Notes: a model not told the origin generated them from the sequence alone. A stretch of 34,921 nt of DNA from Bacillus sp. V5-8f (GCF_002863565.1 NZ_PGUW01000008.1:1-34921), one strand, 5' to 3'; positions 15,549 to 22,778 are shown, counted from the stretch's first letter. Numbers and translations: made by a program.

Positions 15549-16433
15549 TTACTTTGGAACAAACACATTCAAATGCTGTTTTAATACTTGTGCCGTAAAT
15601 GGCAGTGGCTCACCTTCATCCCCGTCGATATTGGCGACAAGGTTTTTGGAGGCTGAAACCTTTATTTTCGTTGATCGGATATATTCTACCTGGTCATGCT
15701 CCTTAAGTTCCCCTTTTAATAGCTTAGGAAGAATTGTCATTGCTTGTGTGAATGAAAAATCCTTGATGACAAATGTATGCATTTTTCCATCATCAACCCG
15801 GGCATCAGGAGCTAGTACTTCAAAACCCCCAACTGAATTGGTCAGTGCCGACACCACCAGGTAGGCTTCTCCGATCCACTTTCCTCCGTCGTGTTCAATA
15901 GTTAGTGTAAACGGTGCCTTATTGATGATTGTTTTAATCCCCTCGAAGAAATAAGCAAAAGAGCCCAGCCTTGTTTTCTGCTCAGGGGTTACCATATAAG
16001 CAGCTTCAGCTATTGCACCTGCTGCAAGTACATTCATAAAGTAACGACCATTGATTTTGCCAATATCAACCGGTCTGGTATAATCACTTGTTAATATTTC
16101 AGTGGCTTGTATGGGATCTAATGGGATGTTCAATGCCCTCGCAAAATCATTGATTGTTCCCATTGGAATGATTCCAAGATCAGGTCTGTGCCGTTGTCCA
16201 GACAAACCGTTTATGGTTTCACTGATCGTACCGTCCCCTCCTATTGATATGACAGCCTCATAGCCTTCATTGCAAGCCTCCTGAGCAAACTCTTCCGCAT
16301 CCCCCACACTTACTGTTTTCCTTACTAAAACATCATCGTACAGATTACGCAAAACTTCCAGAAGCCGTGGAAGAATTTCCGTCGCCCTTTCCTTTCCCGA
16401 TGATGGATTTATGATAATCATGCTCCTTGTCAT
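15549..16433 (-). CDS. YegS/BmrU/YtlR-type lipid kinase
   Basis: A 294-residue protein of the diacylglycerol kinase catalytic family (PF00781). It begins SMIIINPSSGKE (nucleotide-contact loop) and has SIGGDGTISETINGL, the invariant GGDGT motif, followed by GIIPMGTINDFARAL. The C-terminal beta-sandwich domain has DARVDDGKMHTFVI and ends NIDGDEGEPLPF, as in all YegS-like kinases. It phosphorylates a diacylglycerol-type lipid; the exact substrate and the choice among BmrU, YtlR and DgkB cannot be settled by eye. GGAGG lies eight bases before the ATG at 16433. A longer frame to 16508 has no RBS. Monocistronic. Confidence 0.88.
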   Translation of the reverse strand: MTRSMIIINPSSGKERATEILPRLLEVLRNLYDDVLVRKTVSVGDAEEFAQEACNEGYEAVISIGGDGTISETINGLSGQRHRPDLGIIPMGTINDFARALNIPLDPIQATEILTSDYTRPVDIGKINGRYFMNVLAAGAIAEAAYMVTPEQKTRLGSFAYFFEGIKTIINKAPFTLTIEHDGGKWIGEAYLVVSALTNSVGGFEVLAPDARVDDGKMHTFVIKDFSFTQAMTILPKLLKGELKEHDQVEYIRSTKIKVSASKNLVANIDGDEGEPLPFTAQVLKQHLNVFVPK

Positions 16434-16589
16434 GGCAATTTCCTCCGTAATAAATCGCAATAAGTTTTCTACAAGAAAATTACCCTGTTTGTGCTGGGTC
16501 TTAAACAAATGAATAAAGGAGAAAAAAGTCAGAAAAAAATTTTAATTTTTCTGATATTTATCTATACATTTTTAAATAACGGGTATATA

Positions 16590-16630
16590 CTGTATTATAA
16601 CAAGAGAACAAAAAATAAACTGTATTACAA
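16590..16630 (+). promoter_or_regulatory. box pair upstream of yhfH copy 1
   Basis: CTGTATTATAAC at 16590 and CTGTATTACAA at 16620, starting exactly 30 bases apart. The second ends a few bases before the AAGGAGG of copy 1. The same arrangement precedes all four copies. Confidence 0.6.
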
Positions 16631-16645
16631 AAAGGAGGATAAACC

Positions 16646-16783
16646 ATGCAAATCACCAGCCCAGTAGAATTTTTTAGGAGCTTGCCACCAAAGCAATGCA
16701 CGGAATGCGGGGACCATATCTTAGAACAGGCAGAGTCTTATTTAATGGAATGTGATCGCTGCTTATCCAAAAAAGATGAATAA
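16646..16783 (+). CDS. YhfH-family zinc-ribbon protein, copy 1
   Basis: A 45-residue protein: MQITSPVEFFRSLPPKQC, then a TECGDHILEQAESYLMEC core and a DRCLSKKDE tail. Four cysteines in two CxxC pairs (18/21 and 36/39) make a complete treble-clef-like zinc site. It matches the short YhfH family of Bacillus, whose function is unknown. AAGGAGG stands eight bases before the ATG. It is the most divergent of the four tandem copies (RSL and ILEQ, where the others have R-N/K and IMEQ), so it may be the ancestral member. It starts 212 bases from the divergent lipid kinase start. Confidence 0.85.
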   Translation: MQITSPVEFFRSLPPKQCTECGDHILEQAESYLMECDRCLSKKDE

Positions 16784-16797
16784 TTTTTAGGTACCAA

Positions 16798-16838
16798 CTG
16801 TAATATAACATATGGAGATAAATGATTGTGTAATATAA
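16798..16838 (+). promoter_or_regulatory. box pair upstream of yhfH copy 2
   Basis: CTGTAATATAAC at 16798 and GTGTAATATAA at 16828, again 30 bases apart. The intervening DNA differs from that at the other copies, so the boxes are conserved more than their surroundings. Confidence 0.6.
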
Positions 16839-16853
16839 AAGGAGGAAAATTAC

Positions 16854-16991
16854 ATGCAAATGATTAGTCCGGTTGAATTTTTTAGAAACATGCCACCTAA
16901 ACAGTGTACAGAATGTGGAGATCACATCATGGAACAAGCGGAATCTTATTTAATGGAGTGCGACCGCTGCCTTTCAAAACGAAGTGAATAG
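16854..16991 (+). CDS. YhfH-family zinc-ribbon protein, copy 2
   Basis: 45 residues with the same layout as copy 1: SPVEFFRNMPPKQC, TECGDHIMEQAESYLMEC and DRCLSKRSE, with all four cysteines kept. AGGAGG lies eight bases upstream. The protein differs from copies 3 and 4 only at residues 4, 12-13 and the last few, which points to recent tandem duplication with selection on the coding sequence. The function is unknown; one zinc ion per molecule is predicted. Confidence 0.85.
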   Translation: MQMISPVEFFRNMPPKQCTECGDHIMEQAESYLMECDRCLSKRSE

Positions 16992-17006
16992 TTTATTATG
17001 CCCCAT

Positions 17007-17048
17007 CTGTATTATAACAAAATGTCTATTAACAAACTGTAATATAAT
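17007..17048 (+). promoter_or_regulatory. box pair upstream of yhfH copy 3
   Basis: CTGTATTATAAC at 17007 and CTGTAATATAAT at 17037, spaced 30 bases. The whole intergenic segment is nearly identical to that before copy 4, so these two units arose from the latest duplication. Confidence 0.6.
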
Positions 17049-17065
17049 TAGAGGAGGAAAATACT

Positions 17066-17203
17066 ATGCAAATGATCAGTCCGGTTGAATTTTTTAGAAA
17101 TTTACCACCTAAACAATGTACAGAGTGTGGAGACCACATCATGGAACAAGCGGAATCTTATTTAATGGAGTGCGACCGCTGCCTTTCAAAACGAGGTGAA
17201 TAG
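17066..17203 (+). CDS. YhfH-family zinc-ribbon protein, copy 3
   Basis: 45 residues: MQMISPVEFFRNLPPKQC, TECGDHIMEQAESYLMEC, DRCLSKRGE. All four cysteines are kept and there is no frame disruption. AGGAGG lies seven bases upstream. Its last 60 coding bases are almost the same as in copy 2, while its upstream region matches copy 4, as expected from unequal exchange within a tandem array. Confidence 0.85.
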   Translation: MQMISPVEFFRNLPPKQCTECGDHIMEQAESYLMECDRCLSKRGE

Positions 17204-17218
17204 CTTATTACGCCCCAC

Positions 17219-17260
17219 CTGTATTATAACAAAATTTACATTAACAAACTGTAATATAAT
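17219..17260 (+). promoter_or_regulatory. box pair upstream of yhfH copy 4
   Basis: CTGTATTATAAC at 17219 and CTGTAATATAAT at 17249, spaced 30 bases. The second box ends five bases before AGAGGAGG, so if it were a -10 element the transcript would start inside the RBS. A role as a regulator site or leader element seems more likely. Confidence 0.6.
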
Positions 17261-17277
17261 TAGAGGAGGAAAATACT

Positions 17278-17415
17278 ATGCAAATGATGAGTCCGGTTGA
17301 ATTTTTTAGAAAACTGCCGCCTAAACAATGCACAGAATGCGGGGATCACATCATGGAACAAGCGGAATCCTATTTAATGGAATGCGACCGCTGCCTCTCA
17401 AAAAAACATGAATAG
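17278..17415 (+). CDS. YhfH-family zinc-ribbon protein, copy 4
   Basis: 45 residues: MQMMSPVEFFRKLPPKQC, TECGDHIMEQAESYLMEC, DRCLSKKHE, with both CxxC pairs. AGGAGG lies seven bases upstream. It is the last of the array, and the only strong terminator of the array lies just after its stop, so the four genes could share a transcript as well as having their own signals. Confidence 0.85.
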   Translation: MQMMSPVEFFRKLPPKQCTECGDHIMEQAESYLMECDRCLSKKHE

Positions 17416-17424
17416 TTCCAACTA

Positions 17425-17455
17425 TTGGCCAGCCAGGAGCTGGCCCATTTTTTTG
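17425..17455 (+). terminator. terminator closing the yhfH array
   Basis: GGCCAGC pairs with GCTGGCC around a five-base loop, followed by seven T. No comparable hairpin lies between the four copies. Confidence 0.88.
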
Positions 17456-17538
17456 TGAGCTTTACATAAGATTGCTGCTTCCTACTGATACATGTTTTCC
17501 TTTCATTTATCCAAAACTAACAATAAGGAGGGAGTAAA

Positions 17539-17796
17539 ATGGCAAGACGCAAAAATAGAATCCTTGTTCCGGAAGCACGAAATGCGCTTGATGATTTGAA
17601 AGCAAAAGTCGCTAATGTGCAGAACCCAGAAAACGCAAAATTTGAGGCTGCCGAAGAAACTGGAGTCCCTCTCAAAGAAGGGTATAACGGTCATCTCACA
17701 CCCCGTCAGGCTGGAAAGGTAGGGGGCAGATTGGGTGGAAGCATGGTAAAGGAACTTATCAAAATGGCTGAAGAAAGCTTAAACAAAAAACAATAA
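17539..17796 (+). CDS. alpha/beta-type small acid-soluble spore protein
   Basis: An 85-residue alpha/beta-type SASP, which coats spore DNA and protects it from UV and chemicals. The first conserved block is KFEAAEETGVPL, containing the Glu-Ala region cut by the GPR protease on germination. The second is YNGHLTPRQAGKVGGRLGGSMVKELI, the DNA-binding block. The N-terminus MARRKNRILVPEARNAL is somewhat longer and more basic than in SspA or SspB. AAGGAGG lies about seven bases before the ATG. Expression in the forespore by sigma-G is expected, but I see only a weak candidate promoter. It is monocistronic, ahead of a terminator. Confidence 0.93.
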   Translation: MARRKNRILVPEARNALDDLKAKVANVQNPENAKFEAAEETGVPLKEGYNGHLTPRQAGKVGGRLGGSMVKELIKMAEESLNKKQ

Positions 17797-17801
17797 TCCA
17801 C

Positions 17802-17850
17802 AACACCTCATGGATTGTACCTGTATGATCCAGGGGTGTTTTTATTTTTT
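17802..17850 (+). terminator. terminator of SASP gene
   Basis: AACACCTCATGGAT pairs with ATCCAGGGGTGTT (one bulge, one G-U) followed by a long T-rich tract. Confidence 0.85.
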
Positions 17851-17901
17851 GTCATGGTTTAATACCGAAGACCATGAATAGATTTTTTTGACTCTCGACT
17901 T

Positions 17902-17927
17902 TGATATAATTAAGATAATCATTATCA
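17902..17927 (+). promoter_or_regulatory. extended -10 promoter with Fur box before dedA-like gene
   Basis: TG-A-TATAAT (17902-17910) is an extended -10. Directly after it, AGATAATCATTATCA (17913-17927) matches the Fur 7-1-7 element TGATAAT-N-ATTATCA at 13 of 14 positions. The box would cover the transcription start, so iron-dependent repression by Fur (or a paralogue such as PerR) is likely. Confidence 0.7.
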
Positions 17928-17948
17928 AAGAAACAATCGGAGGTTCAC

Positions 17949-18557
17949 ATGCAAAATTGGATTACAGATTTTATGGAACAGTTTGGATATTTAGGTATCT
18001 TCTTAATGATTGCGCTAGAGAATGTATTCCCTCCTATCCCATCTGAAGTAATTCTTCCATTCGGAGGATTTATGACAACATACTCGGGATTGACCATTCC
18101 GGGTGTGGTCGCTGCGGCAACAGCTGGATCTGTCGTTGGCGCTATTATTTTATATGGAATCGGTCTTCTCCTTGACGTAGAGAGACTAGAGAAAATTGTA
18201 GACCGCTGGGGTCATATCCTCCGGGTAAGCAAAAAGGACATCCATAAAGCGGATGCCTGGTTTGACAAGTATGGATACTGGACCGTCCTTTTTTGCCGTA
18301 TGATCCCACTAATCAGAAGTCTTATATCGATTCCAGCAGGGATGTCAAATATGAAATTTGGACTGTTTGTTATTTTTACTACGATTGGGACACTTATATG
18401 GAATATCATCCTCGTAAGCGTTGGTGCTGCTTTGGGTGAGTCTTGGGAAGACATTACCTATTTCATGGGAATTTATTCAAACATTGCCTACGCCTTAATA
18501 GCCATTGGAATCATCGTATTTGTTGTATTGTTTATCCGCAAAAAGAAAAGGTCTTAA
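17949..18557 (+). CDS. DedA/VTT-family membrane protein
   Basis: A 202-residue membrane protein of the DedA (SNARE-associated, VTT) family. It begins with a short re-entrant helix, MEQFGYLGIFLMIALENVFPPIPSEVILPFGG, which contains the family's FPPIPSE motif. Membrane segments follow, with the second re-entrant motif FCRMIPLIRSLISIPAGMSNM carrying the conserved Arg residues, and the basic tail RKKKRS. DedA proteins take part in lipid carrier transport; some flip undecaprenyl phosphate or phosphatidylethanolamine, but the substrate here is unknown. CGGAGG stands nine bases before the ATG. A good Fur box over its promoter suggests iron control, which I did not expect for this family. Confidence 0.9.
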   Translation: MQNWITDFMEQFGYLGIFLMIALENVFPPIPSEVILPFGGFMTTYSGLTIPGVVAAATAGSVVGAIILYGIGLLLDVERLEKIVDRWGHILRVSKKDIHKADAWFDKYGYWTVLFCRMIPLIRSLISIPAGMSNMKFGLFVIFTTIGTLIWNIILVSVGAALGESWEDITYFMGIYSNIAYALIAIGIIVFVVLFIRKKKRS

Positions 18558-18563
18558 CCAGCC

Positions 18564-18632
18564 GAACCTATTTAATCAATCGTTTGATTAATAAGTAGCA
18601 TTTAATCAAACGATTGATTAAAAAATAGGTTC
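18564..18632 (+). terminator. long inverted repeat or terminator after dedA-like gene
   Basis: GAACCTA pairs with TAGGTTC, enclosing TTAATCAATCGTTTGATTAA (18572-18591) and its exact reverse complement TTAATCAAACGATTGATTAA (18602-18621) around a ten-base loop. It is a very stable stem, but with only a weak T-tract. Each arm is also nearly palindromic by itself, so this could also be a pair of protein-binding sites. Confidence 0.6.
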
Positions 18633-18670
18633 TTCTTTGTTTATTGGAAATATGAGCGTACTACATATTG

Positions 18671-18832
18671 TTAATCATAATCTTTTATGTCCGAATCAAT
18701 TTGAGGACCATTTTTACCGCGCGGATCGGGTGTGCCATGGATTATGCGAGTGTTACGTGCGACACCCTTCCCCATGTGCTGAGACTCTTCATTTCCTTTA
18801 GTTGAATCTAAAAATTGCTTATCCTTTCCCAT
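18671..18832 (-). CDS. small hypothetical protein, 53 aa
   Basis: The minus strand encodes 53 polar residues: MGKDKQFLDSTKGNEESQHM, GKGVARNTRIIHGTPDPRG, and an acidic end IDSDIKDYD. There is no membrane segment. A near-perfect TGGAGGTGA lies nine bases before the ATG, which strongly supports translation. Small, polar, Gly/Arg/Asp-rich proteins of this kind are common among Bacillus spore-associated proteins, but I cannot place it in a named family. It is convergent with the dedA-like gene. Confidence 0.7.
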   Translation of the reverse strand: MGKDKQFLDSTKGNEESQHMGKGVARNTRIIHGTPDPRGKNGPQIDSDIKDYD

Positions 18833-18840
18833 GATCAATT

Positions 18841-19290
18841 CACCTCCATTTCGTTAATATATGGAGGCAGTCCAAAATTATTCTGATCACACGAATCCCT
18901 CTGTATCTATTGGAAAAGCAGGATTCTATTCATATCATCTTTTATTAATTCATACACACTTTCGTTAATTAGATGTCTCTCCCCGAACTCTGTTGCTTTT
19001 ACCTTCTTCTTATTGTGTCAAATCATTCAATTCATAAAATTCTGCGACTTTTAGAATGTTATATTTCTCATCTTTCAACTGCTTTAATATACCTTCAACT
19101 GGGATTTTCGCTTCTATGGATGTTTCGATGTATGCCGAAACAGGTGTTTTAGGCTAAAACGATAAATCACTATAACACAAACATTAAAATCCATTATTTA
19201 CCAGGCGTATAGAAGTTTAATATTGTTACAGTTCGTTAAGGGATTTAGGTCTTCCGGCATGTATTTTTACAAAAAAAACATACTAAAAAA
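18841..19290. other. intergenic stretch with possible gene remnant
   Basis: No intact gene is visible. On the minus strand a 48-codon frame at 19010-19155 reads PVSAYIETSIEAKIPVEGIL and on to KVAEFYELNDL with no start codon, preceded by a stop. A second frame at 18907-19009 reads KVKATEFGERHLINESVYEL before a stop. Together they look like one small gene broken by a frameshift and lost start. I cannot name the family. Confidence 0.35.
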
Positions 19291-19360
19291 GGGTGGAATT
19301 CCTGTTCAATCTTGTTATAATGGATAAAGCTTTTGACGACATTATAAAAAGGTGGGTAAT

Positions 19361-19555
19361 ATGGGGAACTCTTCTTGTAGGTATGTTATTAACGCTGTTG
19401 GAAAAGGTGGAGAAACATACTATTCCCAATGCCAAGATAAAAAAGAGCTTAAGGAATGGATTGCTGACCATGAAGAACGAATTGTGATGAACGAGTTAAA
19501 GATTACTGACAAAAATAAGCATCCGTTGTTAAAGCTATTTTCATTCAAAAGATAA
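19361..19555 (+). CDS. conserved small hypothetical protein, 64 aa
   Basis: A 64-residue soluble protein: MGNSSCRYVINAVGKGGETYY, then a helical QCQDKKELKEWIADHEERIVMNEL and a basic Lys-rich end. One pair of Cys residues (6 and 23) is not in a metal-site pattern. AAAAAGGTGG six bases before this ATG sets the start; a GTG three codons upstream overlaps the RBS. A terminator follows 17 bases after the stop. I do not recognise the family. Confidence 0.72.
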   Translation: MGNSSCRYVINAVGKGGETYYSQCQDKKELKEWIADHEERIVMNELKITDKNKHPLLKLFSFKR

Positions 19556-19572
19556 ATGAATTTCACCCAAAT

Positions 19573-19606
19573 GGGACGCCATTTTTTTCAGATGGCGTCC
19601 TTTTTC
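19573..19606. terminator. bidirectional terminator
   Basis: GGACGCCAT pairs with ATGGCGTCC around a nine-base T-rich loop, then TTTTT. It lies between a plus-strand and a minus-strand gene that converge. Confidence 0.85.
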
Positions 19607-19994
19607 ATTTTGGGCTCATTGATTTGTGGATTTCCATAACCTTCTCTTCAATCTCACCCCAAGATAGGGTCAAATGTGCAGGCATGGCCACAAACAAGGC
19701 AAAAAAGTCATGAAACCACTCTTTGTTTTGACTTCTCGTTGCGAGCACTTTATTTATTTGCTGGAACTGGCTGACCAGGCTGTCGGTGAGTTTCGGCCGT
19801 GCCGGTAAATAAAGCATCATAGGAGTGTAATCCAGCTTCACTCCGATTTTTAGTACAAGACTCAACGCATGACTGTATGTACCAACGGTTTTGTCTGTAT
19901 ACACGCCAGGAAGCCTTTGACGAAATTCCTTTATCAGTGTTTCGGCATCATGCAGCTTAGCGGTATCCAATGATTTTATCATTTTTTCATACAT
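19605..19994 (-). CDS. hypothetical protein, 129 aa
   Basis: A 129-residue, mostly helical soluble protein of unknown family. The N-terminal part has KMIKSLDTAKLHDAETLIKE and the middle has GTYSHALSLVLKIGVKLDY, followed by MMLYLPARPKLTDSLVSQFQ. The final third has WFHDFFALFVAMPAHLTLSW, rich in aromatic residues and possibly a binding surface. No cysteines or recognised catalytic motif are seen. GGGGGGA lies five bases before the ATG. It ends at a bidirectional terminator and appears monocistronic. Confidence 0.7.
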   Translation of the reverse strand: MYEKMIKSLDTAKLHDAETLIKEFRQRLPGVYTDKTVGTYSHALSLVLKIGVKLDYTPMMLYLPARPKLTDSLVSQFQQINKVLATRSQNKEWFHDFFALFVAMPAHLTLSWGEIEEKVMEIHKSMSPK

Positions 19995-20195
19995 GGTCTT
20001 CCCCCCACCTATTAGTGAAGAAATATTACGAGTCCGTATAAATTTATCTTTTCCAATTCTTGTCCTGTTTTAATCAAGTTGTTTAAAAAAGAGACTGCCA
20101 ATCCGGTCCTCGACCTCGTTAAATGGAACTTAAAATTTACTTGGCGGAGTTCCGCAATTGCTATTCTATCGATTAAATTCGCCGTATTTAGAAAT

Positions 20196-20221
20196 TAAAA
20201 AAGGCAGCCTTCAGACGACCC
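20196..20221 (-). terminator. probable terminator of thioesterase gene
   Basis: On the minus strand GGTCGTC-TGAA-GGCTGCC has six pairs and one mismatch, followed by TTTTTT. It lies directly after the thioesterase stop. Moderate strength. Confidence 0.55.
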
Positions 20222-20223
20222 CA

Positions 20224-20664
20224 TTACCCAGCAAATTTACCTTTCTCAAACTGTTCGATCCGCTCACGAATAAAATCAGGCACAAGCTCAGAAGACTGAG
20301 TATGCGGATTGTAACTGACATATATAATCTCGGCCAAAAGCAAGGGGGCAGTCTCCCCTTCTCTTGTAATGATAAAATCCATCGTCATGCTTGTTTTTCC
20401 GATCTTGCCCATCCTGCACCAAATGGTTAACCATTCACCTAAACGAGCCGGACTTTTGTATTCCAAAGTGGTTTTGGCCAGAACAAAATCAAATTGTCCA
20501 TTCTCAGCAAGCTCTGCAATATCCAACTGTAAGCCTTCCTGAAAATATTCCGAGACAGCAACATCTAAATACGTTAAATAATGCGCATTGAAAACAATTT
20601 TTTGCCCATCGATTTCCGAATAACGGACTTTAAGGCGATGGGAAAAACGATATCCTTCGACCAT
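20224..20664 (-). CDS. hotdog-fold acyl-CoA thioesterase (4HBT/YbgC-like)
   Basis: A 146-residue single-domain hotdog protein. The segment RLKVRYSEIDGQKIVFNAHYLTYLD matches the 4HBT active-site pattern (Y-x-E/D-x-D-x-x-x-x-x-N-x-x-Y), in which the Asp is catalytic. SPARLGEWLTI and VSYNPHTQSS follow in the expected beta strands. It should hydrolyse acyl-CoA thioesters in the cytosol; the acyl chain preference is not visible. AAGGAG lies eight bases before the ATG at 20664; a GTG at 20685 overlaps that RBS. The LysE exporter gene ends 53 bases upstream, so the two may be cotranscribed. Confidence 0.88.
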   Translation of the reverse strand: MVEGYRFSHRLKVRYSEIDGQKIVFNAHYLTYLDVAVSEYFQEGLQLDIAELAENGQFDFVLAKTTLEYKSPARLGEWLTIWCRMGKIGKTSMTMDFIITREGETAPLLLAEIIYVSYNPHTQSSELVPDFIRERIEQFEKGKFAG

Positions 20665-20717
20665 TTCACACACTCCTTCTCCCACTTTCCCTATACTTCC
20701 TAAGTGGTTTGATTAAG

Positions 20718-21326
20718 TTATTTTTGTTGAAACACCATATATACACCCAAGCCCAAGTAAACAAATCCCACGACCTTTCCCTGCCAGCGGGATAATGTCC
20801 GGTTTTTAGTCAACCACTCGCTCATAGAACCCGCTATAAAAGCAAGAATTGTAGTATAAAGTATGCTCAATCCAACAAATGTAAGCCCCAATACTAGTAG
20901 CTGCATCACGACCGAACCTTCTTCCGGTTGCACAAACTGGGGCAGGAAGGAAAGAAAGAACAATGCAGTTTTCGGGTTTAATACCTCCGTCACGACCGCC
21001 TGGCTAAAAGAACTCCCAGAATTTGCAGTGTTGACGGATGGCAAAGCGATGCCCTTTGATTTTTCTAAAAAGGCACGAATCCCAAGAAAAAAAAGATAGG
21101 CTGCCCCTAAATATTTTATGACTTCAAATGCAAGTGCCGACGTCATTAAAATAGCTGAAAGCCCCAATACTAGAGCTAGTGTATGAATCAAGTCACCAAC
21201 CGCAATCCCGAGGCCTGTGAAAATCCCACTTTTTCTTCCTCCGCTTACACTTTGAGCCAATGTCAGCATTACAGCCGGACCTGGTATGAGGAATAGTGTC
21301 AAAACAACTAACACAAATGCAATCAT
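20718..21326 (-). CDS. LysE/RhtB-family amino acid exporter
   Basis: A 202-residue membrane protein with about six membrane segments. The N-terminal FLIPGPAVMLTLAQSVSGGRKSG is the LysE-family signature (PGPA...GGRKSG). The second family mark is VTEVLNPKTALFFLSFLPQFV in the middle. It exports amino acids or related compounds, with an unknown substrate. The AAGGAATGACGGGAT leader before the ATG is a passable RBS. It shares its direction with the downstream thioesterase gene and is spaced 53 bases from it. Confidence 0.9.
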   Translation of the reverse strand: MIAFVLVVLTLFLIPGPAVMLTLAQSVSGGRKSGIFTGLGIAVGDLIHTLALVLGLSAILMTSALAFEVIKYLGAAYLFFLGIRAFLEKSKGIALPSVNTANSGSSFSQAVVTEVLNPKTALFFLSFLPQFVQPEEGSVVMQLLVLGLTFVGLSILYTTILAFIAGSMSEWLTKNRTLSRWQGKVVGFVYLGLGVYMVFQQK

Positions 21327-21500
21327 ATCCCGTCATTCCTTTATACTTAATTTTATTCTGTAAAAATTATATTTTACGAATATTTAAATATTTTACTTAA
21401 TCATAGCATATCCCTTTGCATTTATGATTTAAAATATGGAAATTTTCACCACTCCATTGGCTTTACTTCTCTTAGATTTTACTTCCATATGGTTTAATAT

Positions 21501-21545
21501 AAAAATAGCAAAGGCCCCAAATGCCTAAAAGCATTAGAGGCCTTG
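21501..21545 (-). terminator. terminator of zinc metallopeptidase gene
   Basis: On the minus strand AAGGCCTCTAATGC pairs with GCATTTGGGGCCTT (one G-U) around TTTTAG, followed by a T-rich tract. Confidence 0.85.
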
Positions 21546-21585
21546 ATTAAAATTAGACGACATTCGCTCATTTAAATACCTATTT

Positions 21586-22434
21586 TTAAAGATTTTTTGC
21601 ATTAAATGTATCGCCGCCTTGTATACTCCCATTTTGGAATCCTTTGTAAAACCAGCTTTTCCTCTGCTCGGAAGTTCCGTGCGTAAAGCTATCAGGTACA
21701 ACATATCCTTGGGACCTCTTTTGGATGGTGTCATCCCCAACAGCATGGGCCGCATTCATAGCTTCCTCTAGGTCTCCCTTTTCAAGCAAATCCATCCCTT
21801 GGGCATGATGAGCCCAAACCCCAGCCAAATAGTCAGCCTGTAATTCGAAACGAACCTGATACTTATTGTACTCTGTTTCATTTAATCTTTGGCGGAGGGA
21901 AGCTAACTTATCAGTGGTCCCTAAAAGGGTCTGCACATGGTGGCCTACCTCGTGAGCAACTACATACGCCATTGCAAAATCACCGGATGCCTGGAATTTG
22001 TCTTGAAGCTCCTGATAAAAGCTCAGGTCAATGTACAGCTTTTGGTCACCCGGACAATAAAACGGCCCAACGGCGGAGCTTGCTGCACCGCACGCAGACT
22101 GAACACTGCCAGAATATAAAACAAGAGTTGGTTCCTTGTATTCTCCTAAGCCTTCTTTTTGGAATTCCTCACTCCATACCTTCTCCGTATCCGCTAAAAC
22201 GACAGAAACGAACTGTGCAAGCTCCTTCTCTTGCTCGGTTTCTACATAGGGAGCGGGGTCATTGGAGCCGGGATTTTGGATGTTTCCCAATAAATCTCCC
22301 GGATTTCCGCCAAGCAGAGTATAAATAAGAACGATCACCAATCCGAGCCCGCCTCCAATTCCTGCGATTCCTTTCCCCCCCATTCCTCTACGATCCTCGA
22401 CATTTGAGCTTCCTTGCCTTCCTCTCCATTTCAT
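21586..22434 (-). CDS. YpfJ-type neutral zinc metallopeptidase
   Basis: A 282-residue protein of the PF04228 family. A short basic N-terminus with WRGRQGSSNVEDRRG leads into a Gly-rich membrane anchor (GKGIAGIGGGLGLVIVLIYTLLGG). A linker rich in Pro/Asn follows. The domain has SACGAASSAVGPFYCPGDQKLYID and the zinc motif HEVGHH (AYVVAHEVGHHVQ), then FELQADYLAGVWA, where Glu and Asp supply the remaining ligand. It is anchored with its domain outside the cell. The biological substrate is not known. GAGGAGGA lies nine bases before the ATG. Monocistronic. Confidence 0.9.
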   Translation of the reverse strand: MKWRGRQGSSNVEDRRGMGGKGIAGIGGGLGLVIVLIYTLLGGNPGDLLGNIQNPGSNDPAPYVETEQEKELAQFVSVVLADTEKVWSEEFQKEGLGEYKEPTLVLYSGSVQSACGAASSAVGPFYCPGDQKLYIDLSFYQELQDKFQASGDFAMAYVVAHEVGHHVQTLLGTTDKLASLRQRLNETEYNKYQVRFELQADYLAGVWAHHAQGMDLLEKGDLEEAMNAAHAVGDDTIQKRSQGYVVPDSFTHGTSEQRKSWFYKGFQNGSIQGGDTFNAKNL

Positions 22435-22632
22435 CGTATTTCCTCCTCGGGCAGAAACATTATAGTGCTCAGTAAATAAATATTTACTATGTTATACCCA
22501 AAGTTGATAAAGTTAAGACAAGGCAAAATACGGTACTCGCCCACTAAATCGGTCCCGTTTTGGCTTATATGAAAGGATTGTTTTAATTTCACACCTCTGT
22601 TATAATTGTTTTTGTAACTTTATATAAATTAC

Positions 22633-22715
22633 GCGGATGTGGCGGAATGGCAGACGCGCTAGATTCAGGTTCTAGTGGTAGTAATACCGTGGAGGTTCAA
22701 GTCCTCTCATCCGCA
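22633..22715 (+). tRNA. tRNA-Leu (CAG)
   Basis: Acceptor GCGGATG pairs with CATCCGC. The anticodon stem CTAGA/TCTAG encloses TTCAGGT, giving anticodon CAG. A long variable arm (GTGGTAGTAATACC) is as expected for tRNA-Leu, and the T-loop reads GTTCAAGTC. The 3' CCA is not encoded (ATCTTA follows). It is alone, not in a cluster, and followed directly by a terminator. Confidence 0.95.
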
Positions 22716-22725
22716 TCTTACTACG

Positions 22726-22770
22726 AAAAAGAGATACAGGCAGGGGCTTGTATCTCTTTTTCATTTTTTT
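22726..22770 (+). terminator. terminator of tRNA-Leu
   Basis: AAAGAGATACAGGC pairs with GCTTGTATCTCTTT (one G-U), followed by T-rich tracts. It lies eleven bases after the tRNA. Confidence 0.85.
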
Positions 22771-22778
22771 ATAAAATC

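Noticed and set aside
16646..17415. The yhfH repeats as a CRISPR-like or mobile repeat array
   Set aside because: Each unit is a complete gene with RBS and conserved cysteines, and there are no terminal inverted repeats or target duplications.
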